64,000 nt of DNA from Rhodocyclales bacterium (lineage in GTDB: Bacteria > Pseudomonadota > Gammaproteobacteria > Burkholderiales > Rhodocyclaceae), in the NCBI GenBank assembly GCA_028292505.1, contig JAQGMF010000027.1:1-64000 (forward strand), given 5' to 3'. Positions 1 through 8,046 of this stretch are shown here, in pieces. The position numbers and the translations under genes are program-made. The notes beneath the pieces were generated by a model that worked only from the letters and a program-made list of their open reading frames with translations, was not told where the DNA came from and did not search any database. How positions within the stretch are numbered: position 1 is the first letter of the stretch; every line of letters starts with the position of its first letter.

Positions 1-1431
1 CGCGACAAGGCCAAGCGTGTTGCTGCCTGGAACTTCCTTGACGCTGCCCTCACAGAAGGCACGCTGGTCAAGGGTATGGTTACCGGCAAGGTCAAGGGCG
101 GTCTGACCGTCATGACCAATGGCATCCGTGCCTTCCTGCCTGGTTCGCTGGTGGATATGCGTCCCGTCAAGGACACCACCCCGTTCGAAGGCAAGGAATT
201 CGAATTCAAGGTTATCAAGCTCGACCGCAAGCGTAACAACGTGGTCGTGTCGCGTCGTGCAGTGCTCGAAGTGAGCATGGGCGAAGAGCGCGAAAAGCTC
301 CTGGCCAACCTGTCCGAAGGGACTGTGGTCAAGGGTATCGTCAAGAACATCACCGACTACGGCGCGTTCGTGGATCTGGGTGGTATCGACGGTCTGCTGC
401 ACATTACCGATCTGGCATGGCGCCGTGTGCGTCACCCGTCCGAAGTGTTGACGGTTGGCGACGAAGTCACCGCCAAGATCCTGAAGTTCGACCAAGAGAA
501 GAACCGCGTCTCGCTGGGCATGAAGCAGCTCGGCGAAGATCCTTGGGTAGGCATTGCACGTCGCTACCCGCAAGGCACGCGTCTGTTCGGCAAGGTCACC
601 AACATTACTGACTACGGCGCATTCGTCGAAGTCGAACAAGGTATCGAAGGTCTGGTTCACGTCTCCGAAATGGACTGGACCAACAAGAACATCCATCCGA
701 CCAAGGTCGTGCAGCTCGGCGACGAAGTCGAAGTGATGATCCTGGAAATCGACGAAGACCGTCGTCGTATCTCGCTGGGCATGAAGCAGTGCAAGGCGAA
801 CCCGTGGGACGATTTCGCTGCCAACGCCAAGAAGGGCGATCGCGTGAAGGGTGCCATCAAGTCGATCACCGACTTCGGTGTCTTCATTGGTCTGCCAGGC
901 GGCATCGATGGCCTGGTTCACCTGTCCGACCTGTCCTGGTCGCTGACGGGCGAAGAAGCCATCCGCAACTTCAAGAAGGGCGATGAGCTGGAAGCCGTTG
1001 TGCTGGCTATCGACGTCGAGAAGGAACGTATCTCGCTGGGCGTCAAACAGCTCGATGGTGATCCTTTCACGACCTTCGTGGCAACGCACGACAAGAACAG
1101 CATGGTCAATGGCACTGTGACATCCGTGGATGCCAAGGGCGCCGTGATGAACCTGGGTAACGACGTAGAGGGTTATCTACGCGTATCCGAGTTCTCGCGT
1201 GATCGCATCGAAGACCTGTCGACCGTACTGAAGGTCGGCGAGACCCTTGAAACCATGATCATCAACGTCGATCGCAAGTCGCGCTCGATCAGCCTGTCGA
1301 TCAAGGCCAAGGATCAAGCCGAGCAGTCGGATGCCATGCAGAAGCTGGCTGCCGATGGTGCTTCCGCAGCAAGTGGTACGACCAATCTCGGTGCTTTGCT
1401 CAAGGCCAAGCTCGGTTCGTCACAGCAATAA
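1..1431 (+). CDS. rpsA: 30S ribosomal protein S1 (5' end outside window)
   Basis: Partial gene: the frame is open from base 1 ([10 protein letters not shown]...), so the start lies upstream. The 476 visible residues hold tandem S1 RNA-binding repeats ([51 protein letters not shown] and a more divergent last one), equivalent to domains 2-6 of the six-domain protein; the first domain is off the edge. S1 sits on the 30S subunit and helps unfold mRNA at initiation. The tail is Ala/Ser-rich and ends LGSSQQ. ihfB follows 28 bases later, the usual proteobacterial rpsA-ihfB order, so the two are probably co-transcribed to the terminator at 1813. Confidence 0.98.
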   Translation, partial: RDKAKRVAAWNFLDAALTEGTLVKGMVTGKVKGGLTVMTNGIRAFLPGSLVDMRPVKDTTPFEGKEFEFKVIKLDRKRNNVVVSRRAVLEVSMGEEREKLLANLSEGTVVKGIVKNITDYGAFVDLGGIDGLLHITDLAWRRVRHPSEVLTVGDEVTAKILKFDQEKNRVSLGMKQLGEDPWVGIARRYPQGTRLFGKVTNITDYGAFVEVEQGIEGLVHVSEMDWTNKNIHPTKVVQLGDEVEVMILEIDEDRRRISLGMKQCKANPWDDFAANAKKGDRVKGAIKSITDFGVFIGLPGGIDGLVHLSDLSWSLTGEEAIRNFKKGDELEAVVLAIDVEKERISLGVKQLDGDPFTTFVATHDKNSMVNGTVTSVDAKGAVMNLGNDVEGYLRVSEFSRDRIEDLSTVLKVGETLETMIINVDRKSRSISLSIKAKDQAEQSDAMQKLAADGASAASGTTNLGALLKAKLGSSQQ

Positions 1432-1459
1432 GCCGGCAGCAAAGGTCTATTGCGTTGTC

Positions 1460-1756
1460 ATGACAAAGTCGGAATTGATCGAAAGCCTGACTGCGCGTTA
1501 TCCGCAGTTGGGCGCCAGGGATGCCGATTTCGCCGTCAAGGTGATTCTCGATGAGATGGCTGCGTGCCTGTCGCGCGGCCAGCGCATCGAGATTCGCGGG
1601 TTCGGCAGCTTCGCCCTGAACTATCGACCGCCACGCGTGGGGCGCAACCCCAAATCGGGCGACAAGGTGATGGTTCCGGAAAAATACGTTCCGCATTTCA
1701 AGGCGGGCAAGGAGCTGCGTGAACGCGTCGACCAAAGCGGCAACGGGTCGGCTTGA
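1460..1756 (+). CDS. ihfB: Integration host factor beta subunit
   Basis: 98-residue DNA-bending protein of the HU/IHF family. Visible are the N-terminal [10 protein letters not shown] helix, the core [10 protein letters not shown] and the DNA-intercalating arm [12 protein letters not shown] with its conserved proline. IHF-beta pairs with IHF-alpha (ihfA, not here) and bends DNA in replication, recombination and sigma-54 promoters. An in-frame extension reaches back to 1331 inside rpsA, but the ATG at 1460 is where family similarity begins and a weak AAAGG lies upstream. It directly follows rpsA and ends just before an intrinsic terminator. Confidence 0.97.
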   Translation: MTKSELIESLTARYPQLGARDADFAVKVILDEMAACLSRGQRIEIRGFGSFALNYRPPRVGRNPKSGDKVMVPEKYVPHFKAGKELRERVDQSGNGSA

Positions 1757-1812
1757 AGCCTGTTGTGAAAATCGCGATATGAGTTGATTGCTCGAATTGA
1801 TTGCTATATCCG

Positions 1813-1842
1813 GAAGGCGGTCACTGACCGCCTTCTTTTTTG
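1813..1842 (+). terminator. Intrinsic terminator after rpsA-ihfB
   Basis: A perfect 10-base stem, GAAGGCGGTC (1813-1822) with GACCGCCTTC (1826-1835), a three-base loop, then six T. It separates rpsA-ihfB from lapAB. Confidence 0.9.
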
Positions 1843-1867
1843 CCCTTCGGTATTGGATAATCCGCCG

Positions 1868-2155
1868 ATGCGAATAATCGTCTGGTTCCTGCGGCTGCTG
1901 GCCTTCATTCTGCTGCTCGGTTTTGCCAACAAGAATGTCGCGCTCGTCACGGTGAATTTCTATCTCGGCACGCACTGGCAGGTGCCCCTGGCGCTGGTGA
2001 TGCTGGTGATGTTCACAGCCGGCACAGTGGTGGGCGTCACCGCCATGCTTTCCACGCTTGTCTCCCAGCGCCGCGAGATTGGTCGTCTGCGCAAGTTGCG
2101 TGGCGAACCGCCAATTCCGAAAAGCGCCCAACCGCAGTACCCCGACCCGGTCTGA
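1868..2155 (+). CDS. lapA: LapA-like inner-membrane protein (DUF1049)
   Basis: 95-residue protein with two membrane helices (about residues 3-20 and 40-63) around NKNVALVTVNFYLG, followed by a charged cytoplasmic tail. This fits LapA/YciS, the small partner of LapB in controlling LPS synthesis. The ATG at 1868 is chosen over an upstream in-frame extension that runs through the terminator. lapB begins five bases after the stop, so the pair is an operon, as in enterobacteria. Confidence 0.9.
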   Translation: MRIIVWFLRLLAFILLLGFANKNVALVTVNFYLGTHWQVPLALVMLVMFTAGTVVGVTAMLSTLVSQRREIGRLRKLRGEPPIPKSAQPQYPDPV

Positions 2156-2160
2156 CGCCC

Positions 2161-3333
2161 ATGGATTTCGAATTCTGGTGGCTGCTGTCCTGGCCGCTGT
2201 TCTTTGCTCTGGGCTGGGTCGCCGCCCGTATCGACATCCGCCACTTGTTGCGCGAGTCGCGTTCGCTGCCGCGCTCTTATCTGAGCGGGCTCAATTTCCT
2301 CGTCAACGAGCAACCTGATAAGGCGATCGACGCTTTCCTCGAAGCGGTACGCATCGATCCGCAGACCATCGAGTTGCACTTCGCGCTCGGCAGCTTGTTC
2401 CGTCGGCGCGGCGAAGTGGATCGCTCCATCCGCATTCACCAGAGTCTTGTCGATCGCGAGGACTTGAGCGCCGATCAGCGTCTGCAGGCGCTCGAAGAAC
2501 TTGGTCAGGATTATCTCAAAGCGGGTCTGCTCGATCGGGCCGAAGCTGCCTATTCGCAGCTGCGCGATACACCGCTGCGCGAAACCGCCTTCCGTGCGCT
2601 GCTGGAAATCTATCAGCAGGAAAAGAACTGGAACAAGGCCATTGAAATCGCACGCCAGATGCCGGGCAACGATCATCAATGGGAGCGCGAGATCGCCAAT
2701 TTCCATTGCGAACTCGCCTCTACCGAAATGGCCCATTCGCGTTATGACGCTGCGCTACAACAGGTAGATGAAGCAATTCGCGTGAATCGGCGCTGCGTGC
2801 GCGCTGCCATGCTGCAAGGCGATATCCATGCGGCCTTGAACAACGACGCAGCCGCGCTGGAATCATGGAAGCGCATCGAGCAGATGGAGCCAGGCTTCCT
2901 GTCGCAAGTCGCCGAGCGCATGATGGATGCATACCGGCGTGCCGGCAATGCGGAGGCCGGCATCCAGTTGCTGCGCTATTACCTGGATCGCTATCCTTCG
3001 CTCGATTTACTGGAATCCGTTTTCCAGTGGGACATGGAGCATCAGGGCCCTCACGTGGCTTATGCTTTGGTACGCGACGAGCTCAAGCGCAATCCGACCT
3101 TGCTCGGTCTCGACAAGCTACTTGAAGCTGCTGTGTTCACCGCTTCGGCGGAAAGGCGCACCGATGTCGAGCTGGTGAAAGGGCTGATCCACGGCCATAC
3201 GCGGCGTGTTGCGCGCTATTGTTGCGAGCGTTGCGGTTTCAAGGCACGGCAGTTCTACTGGCGCTGCCCGGCCTGCGGCGAATGGGAGTCCTACCCACCG
3301 CGTCGCACCGAAGAATTCGATTTGACGCCGTAA
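2161..3333 (+). CDS. lapB: LPS assembly protein LapB (YciM), TPR and rubredoxin-like
   Basis: 390 residues: an N-terminal membrane anchor (about 5-22), a series of TPR helices (about 35-340) and a C-terminal rubredoxin-type metal site with C355-x2-C358 and C369-x2-C372. In enterobacteria LapB works with FtsH to degrade LpxC and so balances LPS against phospholipid; the same role is inferred here. It follows lapA by five bases and precedes ugd by 49, opening an envelope-carbohydrate cluster with ugd, rfaE1 and hldD. Length and the two CxxC knuckles are intact. Confidence 0.95.
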   Translation: MDFEFWWLLSWPLFFALGWVAARIDIRHLLRESRSLPRSYLSGLNFLVNEQPDKAIDAFLEAVRIDPQTIELHFALGSLFRRRGEVDRSIRIHQSLVDREDLSADQRLQALEELGQDYLKAGLLDRAEAAYSQLRDTPLRETAFRALLEIYQQEKNWNKAIEIARQMPGNDHQWEREIANFHCELASTEMAHSRYDAALQQVDEAIRVNRRCVRAAMLQGDIHAALNNDAAALESWKRIEQMEPGFLSQVAERMMDAYRRAGNAEAGIQLLRYYLDRYPSLDLLESVFQWDMEHQGPHVAYALVRDELKRNPTLLGLDKLLEAAVFTASAERRTDVELVKGLIHGHTRRVARYCCERCGFKARQFYWRCPACGEWESYPPRRTEEFDLTP

Positions 3334-3382
3334 GGGCAAACCTTATGGCATCGTCATCACACCTTGAAATGCGGAAAGAGTC

Positions 3383-4705
3383 ATGAAAATTACTGTGGTA
3401 GGTACTGGCTATGTAGGTCTCGTCTCCGGCGCGTGCATGGCCGAAGTGGGCAATGATGTGCTGTGTCTGGACCTGGATAAGGAAAAGATCCGCATCCTTG
3501 AAGAAGGTGGCATTCCGATCTTCGAGCCGGGCCTGCTGGAAATGGTCAAACGTAACGTCGCCGCTGGCCGTCTGCACTTCACGACCGATGTCGAACGTGC
3601 CGTCGCGCATGGCACGGTTCAATTCATTGCTGTTGGCACGCCGCCCGACGAAGACGGCTCGGCCGATCTGAAATATGTACTCGCCGCTGCGCGCAGTATC
3701 GGCAAGCACATGACCGACTACAAGGTCGTCGTCGACAAATCCACCGTGCCGGTCGGCACCGGCGACAAGGTGCGCGCGGCGATTGCCGAGGAACTCAAGA
3801 CGCGTGGTATTGAAGTGCCGTACAGCGTCGTCTCGAATCCCGAATTTCTCAAGGAAGGTGCCGCGGTCGAAGACTTTATGCGGCCAGATCGCATTGTTGT
3901 TGGCGCGGAGGATGAGCAGGCCATCCACTTGATGCGCGCGCTGTATGCGCCGTTCCAGCGCAATCACGAACGCTTGCTCGTCGTCGATATCCGCTCTGCC
4001 GAACTCACCAAGTACGCCGCCAACGCGATGCTCGCCACGCGTATCTCGTTCATGAACGAACTGGCATTGCTTGCCGAAAAACTCGGGGCCGACATCGAAC
4101 TGGTGCGCCAGGGCATCGGCTCCGACCCGCGCATCGGCTGGCACTTTCTGTATGCCGGTTGCGGCTACGGCGGTTCGTGTTTCCCGAAAGACGTGCAGGC
4201 GCTGATCCGCACGTCGAACGGTGTTGGCCAGAGCATGCAGGTTCTGCAGGCGGTCGAGGCCGCCAACGAACGCCAGAAGCACGTGCTCGTCGACAAGATC
4301 GTGGCGCGCTTTGGCGAAGACTTGTCGGGTAAGCGTTTTGCATTGTGGGGCTTGGCGTTCAAGCCGCAGACCGACGATATGCGCGAAGCGCCCAGCCGCG
4401 TGATCATCGAGGAACTGTTCAAGCGTGGCGCTACCGTCACGGCCTACGACCCGGTGGCGATGCACGAAGCCCAGCGCGTCTTCGGCGAGGATAAGCGTCT
4501 GGCATATGCCGATCAGCCGATGGCGGCCCTCGAAGGTGCCGACGCGCTGGTGATCGTCACCGAGTGGAAGGAATTCCGCAGCCCCGATTTCAATACAATC
4601 AAGGCCAAGCTCAAGAGCCCGGTCATCATCGATGGCCGCAACATCTTCTCGCCGGAACTGCCGCGTGCGGCAGGCCTTGAATACTACGGGATCGGTCGCA
4701 AATGA
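3383..4705 (+). CDS. ugd: UDP-glucose 6-dehydrogenase
   Basis: 440 residues. Oxidises UDP-glucose to UDP-glucuronate with two NAD+, supplying sugar for surface polysaccharides or lipid A modification. The N-terminal Rossmann motif is [12 protein letters not shown]; the catalytic cysteine is C266 in GGSCFPKDV; the C-terminal NAD-binding half contains [17 protein letters not shown]. Length matches the family. Its TGA overlaps the ATG of rfaE1 (ATGA at 4702-4705), indicating translational coupling. Confidence 0.97.
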   Translation: MKITVVGTGYVGLVSGACMAEVGNDVLCLDLDKEKIRILEEGGIPIFEPGLLEMVKRNVAAGRLHFTTDVERAVAHGTVQFIAVGTPPDEDGSADLKYVLAAARSIGKHMTDYKVVVDKSTVPVGTGDKVRAAIAEELKTRGIEVPYSVVSNPEFLKEGAAVEDFMRPDRIVVGAEDEQAIHLMRALYAPFQRNHERLLVVDIRSAELTKYAANAMLATRISFMNELALLAEKLGADIELVRQGIGSDPRIGWHFLYAGCGYGGSCFPKDVQALIRTSNGVGQSMQVLQAVEAANERQKHVLVDKIVARFGEDLSGKRFALWGLAFKPQTDDMREAPSRVIIEELFKRGATVTAYDPVAMHEAQRVFGEDKRLAYADQPMAALEGADALVIVTEWKEFRSPDFNTIKAKLKSPVIIDGRNIFSPELPRAAGLEYYGIGRK

Positions 4706-5637
4706 TCGGCTTGACGATTCCCGATACCAGCAAGGCACGCGTGCTGGTGGTCGGCGACGTGATGCTGGACCGTTACTGGTTCGGCGATGTCAATCGCATA
4801 TCACCGGAGGCGCCCGTGCCGGTCGTGCGTGTCGAGCGTACCGAAGAGCGACCAGGCGGAGCGGCCAATGTGGCCCGCAATGGTTCCGCACTGGGGGCGA
4901 CGATCAGTCTATTGTCCGTCGTCGGCAAAGACGAGGCGGCGGTGGCCCTGGAACGTCTGCTCAGTGAAGCCGGCGTGCGTTCGCTGATGCAGGGCGATGC
5001 AAGCCTGGCGACAACCATCAAATTGCGCGTGCTGGGGCGTCAGCAACAGTTACTGCGTATCGATTTCGAGAACACGCCTTCGGACAACGTCCTGAGCACC
5101 AAGCTCGAATGCTACAAGCACGAACTGGCTGATCATGATGTCGTCATTCTGTCCGATTACGGCAAGGGCGGCCTTGCCTTCGTGCAGCAGATGATCGACT
5201 TGGCGCGTGCCGCGGGCAAACCGGTGCTGGTGGACCCGAAGGGCGAAGACTATTCGCGCTACAGGGGCGCCAACTTGTTGACGCCGAATAGGTCCGAGTT
5301 GCGCCAGGTTGTGGGAAAGTGGCACGACGATGCCGACCTCACCGAGCGCGCGCAAAAGCTGCGCAGGGAGCTGGGCCTGGATGCATTGCTGGTGACGCGT
5401 TCGGAAGAGGGTATGACCTTGTTCCGCGCCGAGGGCACTGTGCACGAAGGCACGCGCGCGCAGGAAGTGTTTGACGTGTCGGGTGCGGGCGATACAGTCA
5501 TCGCCACGTTGGCCGTCATGCTGGCGAGCGGCTGCGATCTGGTCACCGCCATGCGTCTTTCCAATTATGCCGCTGGAATAGTTGTGGGCAAGCTGGGTAC
5601 AGCGACCGTTACGCTCGATGAGTTGCGCGCAGACTGA
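4702..5637 (+). CDS. rfaE1: D-glycero-beta-D-manno-heptose-7-phosphate kinase
   Basis: 311-residue PfkB-family sugar kinase (also called HldA). N-terminal signature [12 protein letters not shown]-terminal ATP/anion-hole motif DVSGAGDTV with the catalytic base D264. It phosphorylates heptose-7-phosphate in ADP-heptose synthesis for the LPS inner core. Only the kinase half of the enterobacterial bifunctional HldE is present; the adenylyltransferase (hldC/rfaE2) must be elsewhere. It overlaps ugd by four bases. The next gene, hldD, acts later in the same pathway but is separated by a paired palindromic repeat. Confidence 0.95.
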   Translation: MIGLTIPDTSKARVLVVGDVMLDRYWFGDVNRISPEAPVPVVRVERTEERPGGAANVARNGSALGATISLLSVVGKDEAAVALERLLSEAGVRSLMQGDASLATTIKLRVLGRQQQLLRIDFENTPSDNVLSTKLECYKHELADHDVVILSDYGKGGLAFVQQMIDLARAAGKPVLVDPKGEDYSRYRGANLLTPNRSELRQVVGKWHDDADLTERAQKLRRELGLDALLVTRSEEGMTLFRAEGTVHEGTRAQEVFDVSGAGDTVIATLAVMLASGCDLVTAMRLSNYAAGIVVGKLGTATVTLDELRAD

Positions 5638-5670
5638 GACGCACATAATTTTAGGAAAATACGATTGACC

Positions 5671-5756
5671 CGTCATTCCCGCGAAAGCGGGAATCCACTT
5701 GCCGGCACCAAACCGCATCGAGGTCCGCGTGGATTCCCGCTTTCGCGGGAATGACG
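5671..5756. repeat. Pair of inverted dRS3-like palindromes
   Basis: Two copies of the 20-base palindrome ATTCCCGCGAAAGCGGGAAT, each inside a longer 28-base unit, lie head to head at 5671-5698 and 5729-5756 with 30 bases between. The outer copies are perfect reverse complements, so the transcript could fold into one long hairpin. The core fits the Neisseria dRS3 consensus ATTCCC-N8-GGGAAT. The element sits between rfaE1 and hldD and may attenuate or stabilise the mRNA there. The same arrangement recurs between leuD and leuB. Confidence 0.93.
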
Positions 5757-5781
5757 ATCACATTTTTAAGGGTGTCAGCTC

Positions 5782-6783
5782 ATGGCTCGTTATATTGTCG
5801 TCACCGGCGCTGCCGGCTTCATCGGTTCAAACATCGTGGCGGGCCTCAATGCGCGCGGCGTGAGCAACATCATCGCGGTAGACAACCTGACACGTGGCGA
5901 CAAGTTCAAGAATCTCGTGAAATGCGAGATTGCCGATTACATCGACAAGAAAGAATTTCTGGCTGCGATCGAGTCCGGCGAATTCGACGGCGGCATCGAA
6001 GCCATCCTGCATGAAGGCGCTTGCTCCGACACCATGGAGCACAACGGCCAGTACATGATGGACAACAACTATCGTTACTCGCTGTCCTTGCTCGATTACT
6101 GTGCCGACCAGCAGATACCCTATCTGTATGCCTCATCCGCGGCCACTTACGGCGGTAGTAGTGTGTTCAAGGAAGAGCCTCAATACGAGGCGCCGTTGAA
6201 TGTGTACGGCTACTCGAAACTGCTCTTCGATCAGGTCGTGCGCCGTGCCATGCCGGACATCGCCTCGCCGGTGGTCGGCTTTCGCTACTTCAACGTTTAT
6301 GGCCAGAACGAGCAGCACAAGGGCCGCATGGCCTCGGTGGCCTTTCATTGCTTCAACCAGTATCAAGCCGAAGGCAAGGTCAAGTTGTTCGAAGGCAGCA
6401 ACGGCTATGCCAATGGCGGTCAGCTGCGCGATTTCATTCATGTCGATGACATCGTCTCGGCAAATCTCTTCTTCCTCGACAAGGGCGATCGCTCCGGTGT
6501 TTTCAACCTGGGCACGGGACATGCTCAGAGCTTCAATGATATTGCGGTAGCTGTCGTGAATACTTGTCGTGCTGTGACCGGTAAGGAAGTGCTTTCGCTG
6601 GCCGAAATGCAGAAGCAAGGGCTGATCGAGTACATTCCCTTTCCCGAAGCGCTCAAGGGCAAGTACCAGAGCTTTACCCAGGCGGACATGACGGCCTTGC
6701 GTGGCGCGGGTTACGACCTGCCGTTCGCCGATGTGTCAACCGGCGTGGGGAGGTACTGCGTTAAGTTGATGCAGGGCATCTGA
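5782..6783 (+). CDS. hldD: ADP-L-glycero-D-manno-heptose 6-epimerase
   Basis: 333-residue extended short-chain dehydrogenase. NADP-binding GAAGFIGSN near the N-terminus, catalytic Y142-x3-K146 (YGYSK), and HldD-specific [17 protein letters not shown] and [11 protein letters not shown] segments. Converts ADP-D,D-heptose to ADP-L,D-heptose, the last step before transfer to the LPS core. A fair Shine-Dalgarno (AAGGG, about 5767-5771) precedes the ATG. Separated from rfaE1 by the dRS3-like pair, so co-transcription is uncertain. Confidence 0.97.
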   Translation: MARYIVVTGAAGFIGSNIVAGLNARGVSNIIAVDNLTRGDKFKNLVKCEIADYIDKKEFLAAIESGEFDGGIEAILHEGACSDTMEHNGQYMMDNNYRYSLSLLDYCADQQIPYLYASSAATYGGSSVFKEEPQYEAPLNVYGYSKLLFDQVVRRAMPDIASPVVGFRYFNVYGQNEQHKGRMASVAFHCFNQYQAEGKVKLFEGSNGYANGGQLRDFIHVDDIVSANLFFLDKGDRSGVFNLGTGHAQSFNDIAVAVVNTCRAVTGKEVLSLAEMQKQGLIEYIPFPEALKGKYQSFTQADMTALRGAGYDLPFADVSTGVGRYCVKLMQGI

Positions 6784-6877
6784 TTCGGCTTTTGGCTCCA
6801 CGCGTAAGCCGGCAAATCGGGCGTCATGTTTATGCAACATTCCTCTGTCATTTTTACATTTCTCGGGAGTCACACCA

Positions 6878-7468
6878 ATGCTGAAAAAAATGCTGCTTAC
6901 CATTTTAGGTCTGGTCGCTTCAATCGGCATGGCTATTGCCGCCGTCAACATCAACACGGCAAGCGAACAGGAACTTGACAGCCTGCCTGGCGTCGGACCT
7001 GCCAAGGCCAAGGCCATCGTGGAATACCGCAAGGCCCACGGCGATTTCAAATCAGTCGATGATCTCAAGAACGTCAAAGGTATTGGCGACAAGACCTTTG
7101 CCGATCTGAAGAGCGACATTGCAGTAAGCGGCGCGACGACCGTACCGGCCGCGCCTGCCAAGGATAAGAAAGAAGCGGTGAAGGACAAGGCGGCGGACGT
7201 CAAGGCCGACACCAAGGCTGCTGCGAAAGAAACCAAGGCGGAAGCCAAGTCCGCAGCCGCAGTTGTAGAAAAGAAAACCGACAAGGCAGCAACTGCCGTG
7301 AAGGAAAAAGCCGGGGACGCCAAGGATGCAGTGAAGGCCGATGCCAAGGCCGCCAAGAGCGAGGCCAAATCAGTGGCTTCCGCAGCCGGCGCGAAAATGG
7401 ATAAGGCAGAAGACAAGGTCGAGAAGAAAGCCAAGAAAGCTGCCAGCAGCGCTTCTTCATCCAAGTAA
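6878..7468 (+). CDS. ComEA-like helix-hairpin-helix protein with Lys/Ala tail
   Basis: 196 residues. Signal peptide about 1-21 (MLKKMLLTILGLVASIGMAIA), then a ComEA-type domain (about 22-82) with two hairpins, LPGVGPAKAKAIV and VKGIGDKTFADL. From about residue 90 to the end it is almost only Ala, Lys, Asp and Glu in KADTKAA/EAKS-type repeats, a strongly charged, probably helical extension not found in minimal ComEA proteins. ComEA binds incoming DNA in the periplasm during transformation; the domain supports DNA binding, but use in competence is not shown. RBS CGGGAG before the ATG; its own terminator follows. Confidence 0.85.
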   Translation: MLKKMLLTILGLVASIGMAIAAVNINTASEQELDSLPGVGPAKAKAIVEYRKAHGDFKSVDDLKNVKGIGDKTFADLKSDIAVSGATTVPAAPAKDKKEAVKDKAADVKADTKAAAKETKAEAKSAAAVVEKKTDKAATAVKEKAGDAKDAVKADAKAAKSEAKSVASAAGAKMDKAEDKVEKKAKKAASSASSSK

Positions 7469-7510
7469 TCGTGACCTGATCCTGCGATTTCGTAAGGGTC
7501 TGGTGAATGT

Positions 7511-7540
7511 AACCCCATGCAGCGATGCATGGGGTTTTTT
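7511..7540 (+). terminator. Intrinsic terminator after the ComEA-like gene
   Basis: Perfect 11-base stem AACCCCATGCA (7511-7521) with TGCATGGGGTT (7526-7536), loop GCGA, and a run of six T ending at 7540. Confidence 0.92.
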
Positions 7541-7590
7541 CATGCTCGTATGCCTTGGCCTGCCCTGCCAAAGGCATCTGCCTTGCGGTA

Positions 7591-7596
7591 TATAAT
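7591..7596 (+). promoter_or_regulatory. Candidate -10 box for fdxA
   Basis: A consensus TATAAT lies 43 bases before the fdxA start and just after the upstream terminator. I do not see a convincing -35 hexamer 16-18 bases upstream, so this rests on the -10 match and its position. Confidence 0.45.
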
Positions 7597-7638
7597 CAAC
7601 CTCAAATCAATGCCCTGCCTTTGTGGAGAAAGAATCCG

Positions 7639-7962
7639 ATGACGTATGTTGTGACCGAGTCCTGCATCAAGTGCAAATACACCGACTGCGTGGACGTATG
7701 TCCGGTCGATTGTTTTCGCGAGGGGCCGAATTTTCTGGTGATCGATCCGGACGAATGCATCGACTGCACGCTGTGTGTCGCTGAGTGTCCTGTCGAAGCG
7801 ATCTATGCCGAGGACGACTTGCCCGCCGATCAGATGCAATTCACTGCCATCAACGCAGCGTTGTCAAAAAAATGGCTGGCAATTGTGGAGCGCAAGGACC
7901 CTTTGCCCGAGGCCGATGAATGGGCCAAGGTTAAAGGCAAAGAGGACAAACTCGAACGTTGA
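7639..7962 (+). CDS. fdxA: Seven-iron ferredoxin (FdxA type)
   Basis: 107-residue soluble electron carrier. Two cluster-binding segments are visible: [17 protein letters not shown], with the altered spacing of a 3Fe-4S site, and [12 protein letters not shown] for a 4Fe-4S cluster. The C-terminal 50 residues match the extension seen in the Azotobacter ferredoxin I family. An in-frame extension to 7525 crosses the terminator and is rejected; the ATG at 7639 follows a GTGGAGAAAG Shine-Dalgarno. It appears monocistronic, with a terminator upstream and a hairpin downstream. Confidence 0.95.
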   Translation: MTYVVTESCIKCKYTDCVDVCPVDCFREGPNFLVIDPDECIDCTLCVAECPVEAIYAEDDLPADQMQFTAINAALSKKWLAIVERKDPLPEADEWAKVKGKEDKLER

Positions 7963-7995
7963 TCGTTTCGTCGATGGCCGTAACGCGGCCGTTGC

Positions 7996-8022
7996 ATATC
8001 CTCGCGCTGGCGAGGATATTTC
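7996..8022 (+). terminator. Hairpin, possible weak terminator after fdxA
   Basis: Perfect 10-base stem ATATCCTCGC (7996-8005) with GCGAGGATAT (8010-8019) and a GCTG loop, but only a short T tract follows. It lies between fdxA and the nuclease gene and could end the fdxA transcript partially. Confidence 0.45.
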
Positions 8023-8046
8023 ACCGAAGCATGAACGGAGCCGGTC

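Noticed and set aside
3239-4738. 499-residue minus-strand frame opposite ugd
   Set aside because: Antisense to a full-length catalytic gene; His/Arg-rich composition and no family signature.
5671-5756. Ordinary intrinsic terminator
   Set aside because: The stem is long and perfect but there is no T run after it, and the same sequence recurs at three other places, including a site where neither flanking operon ends.
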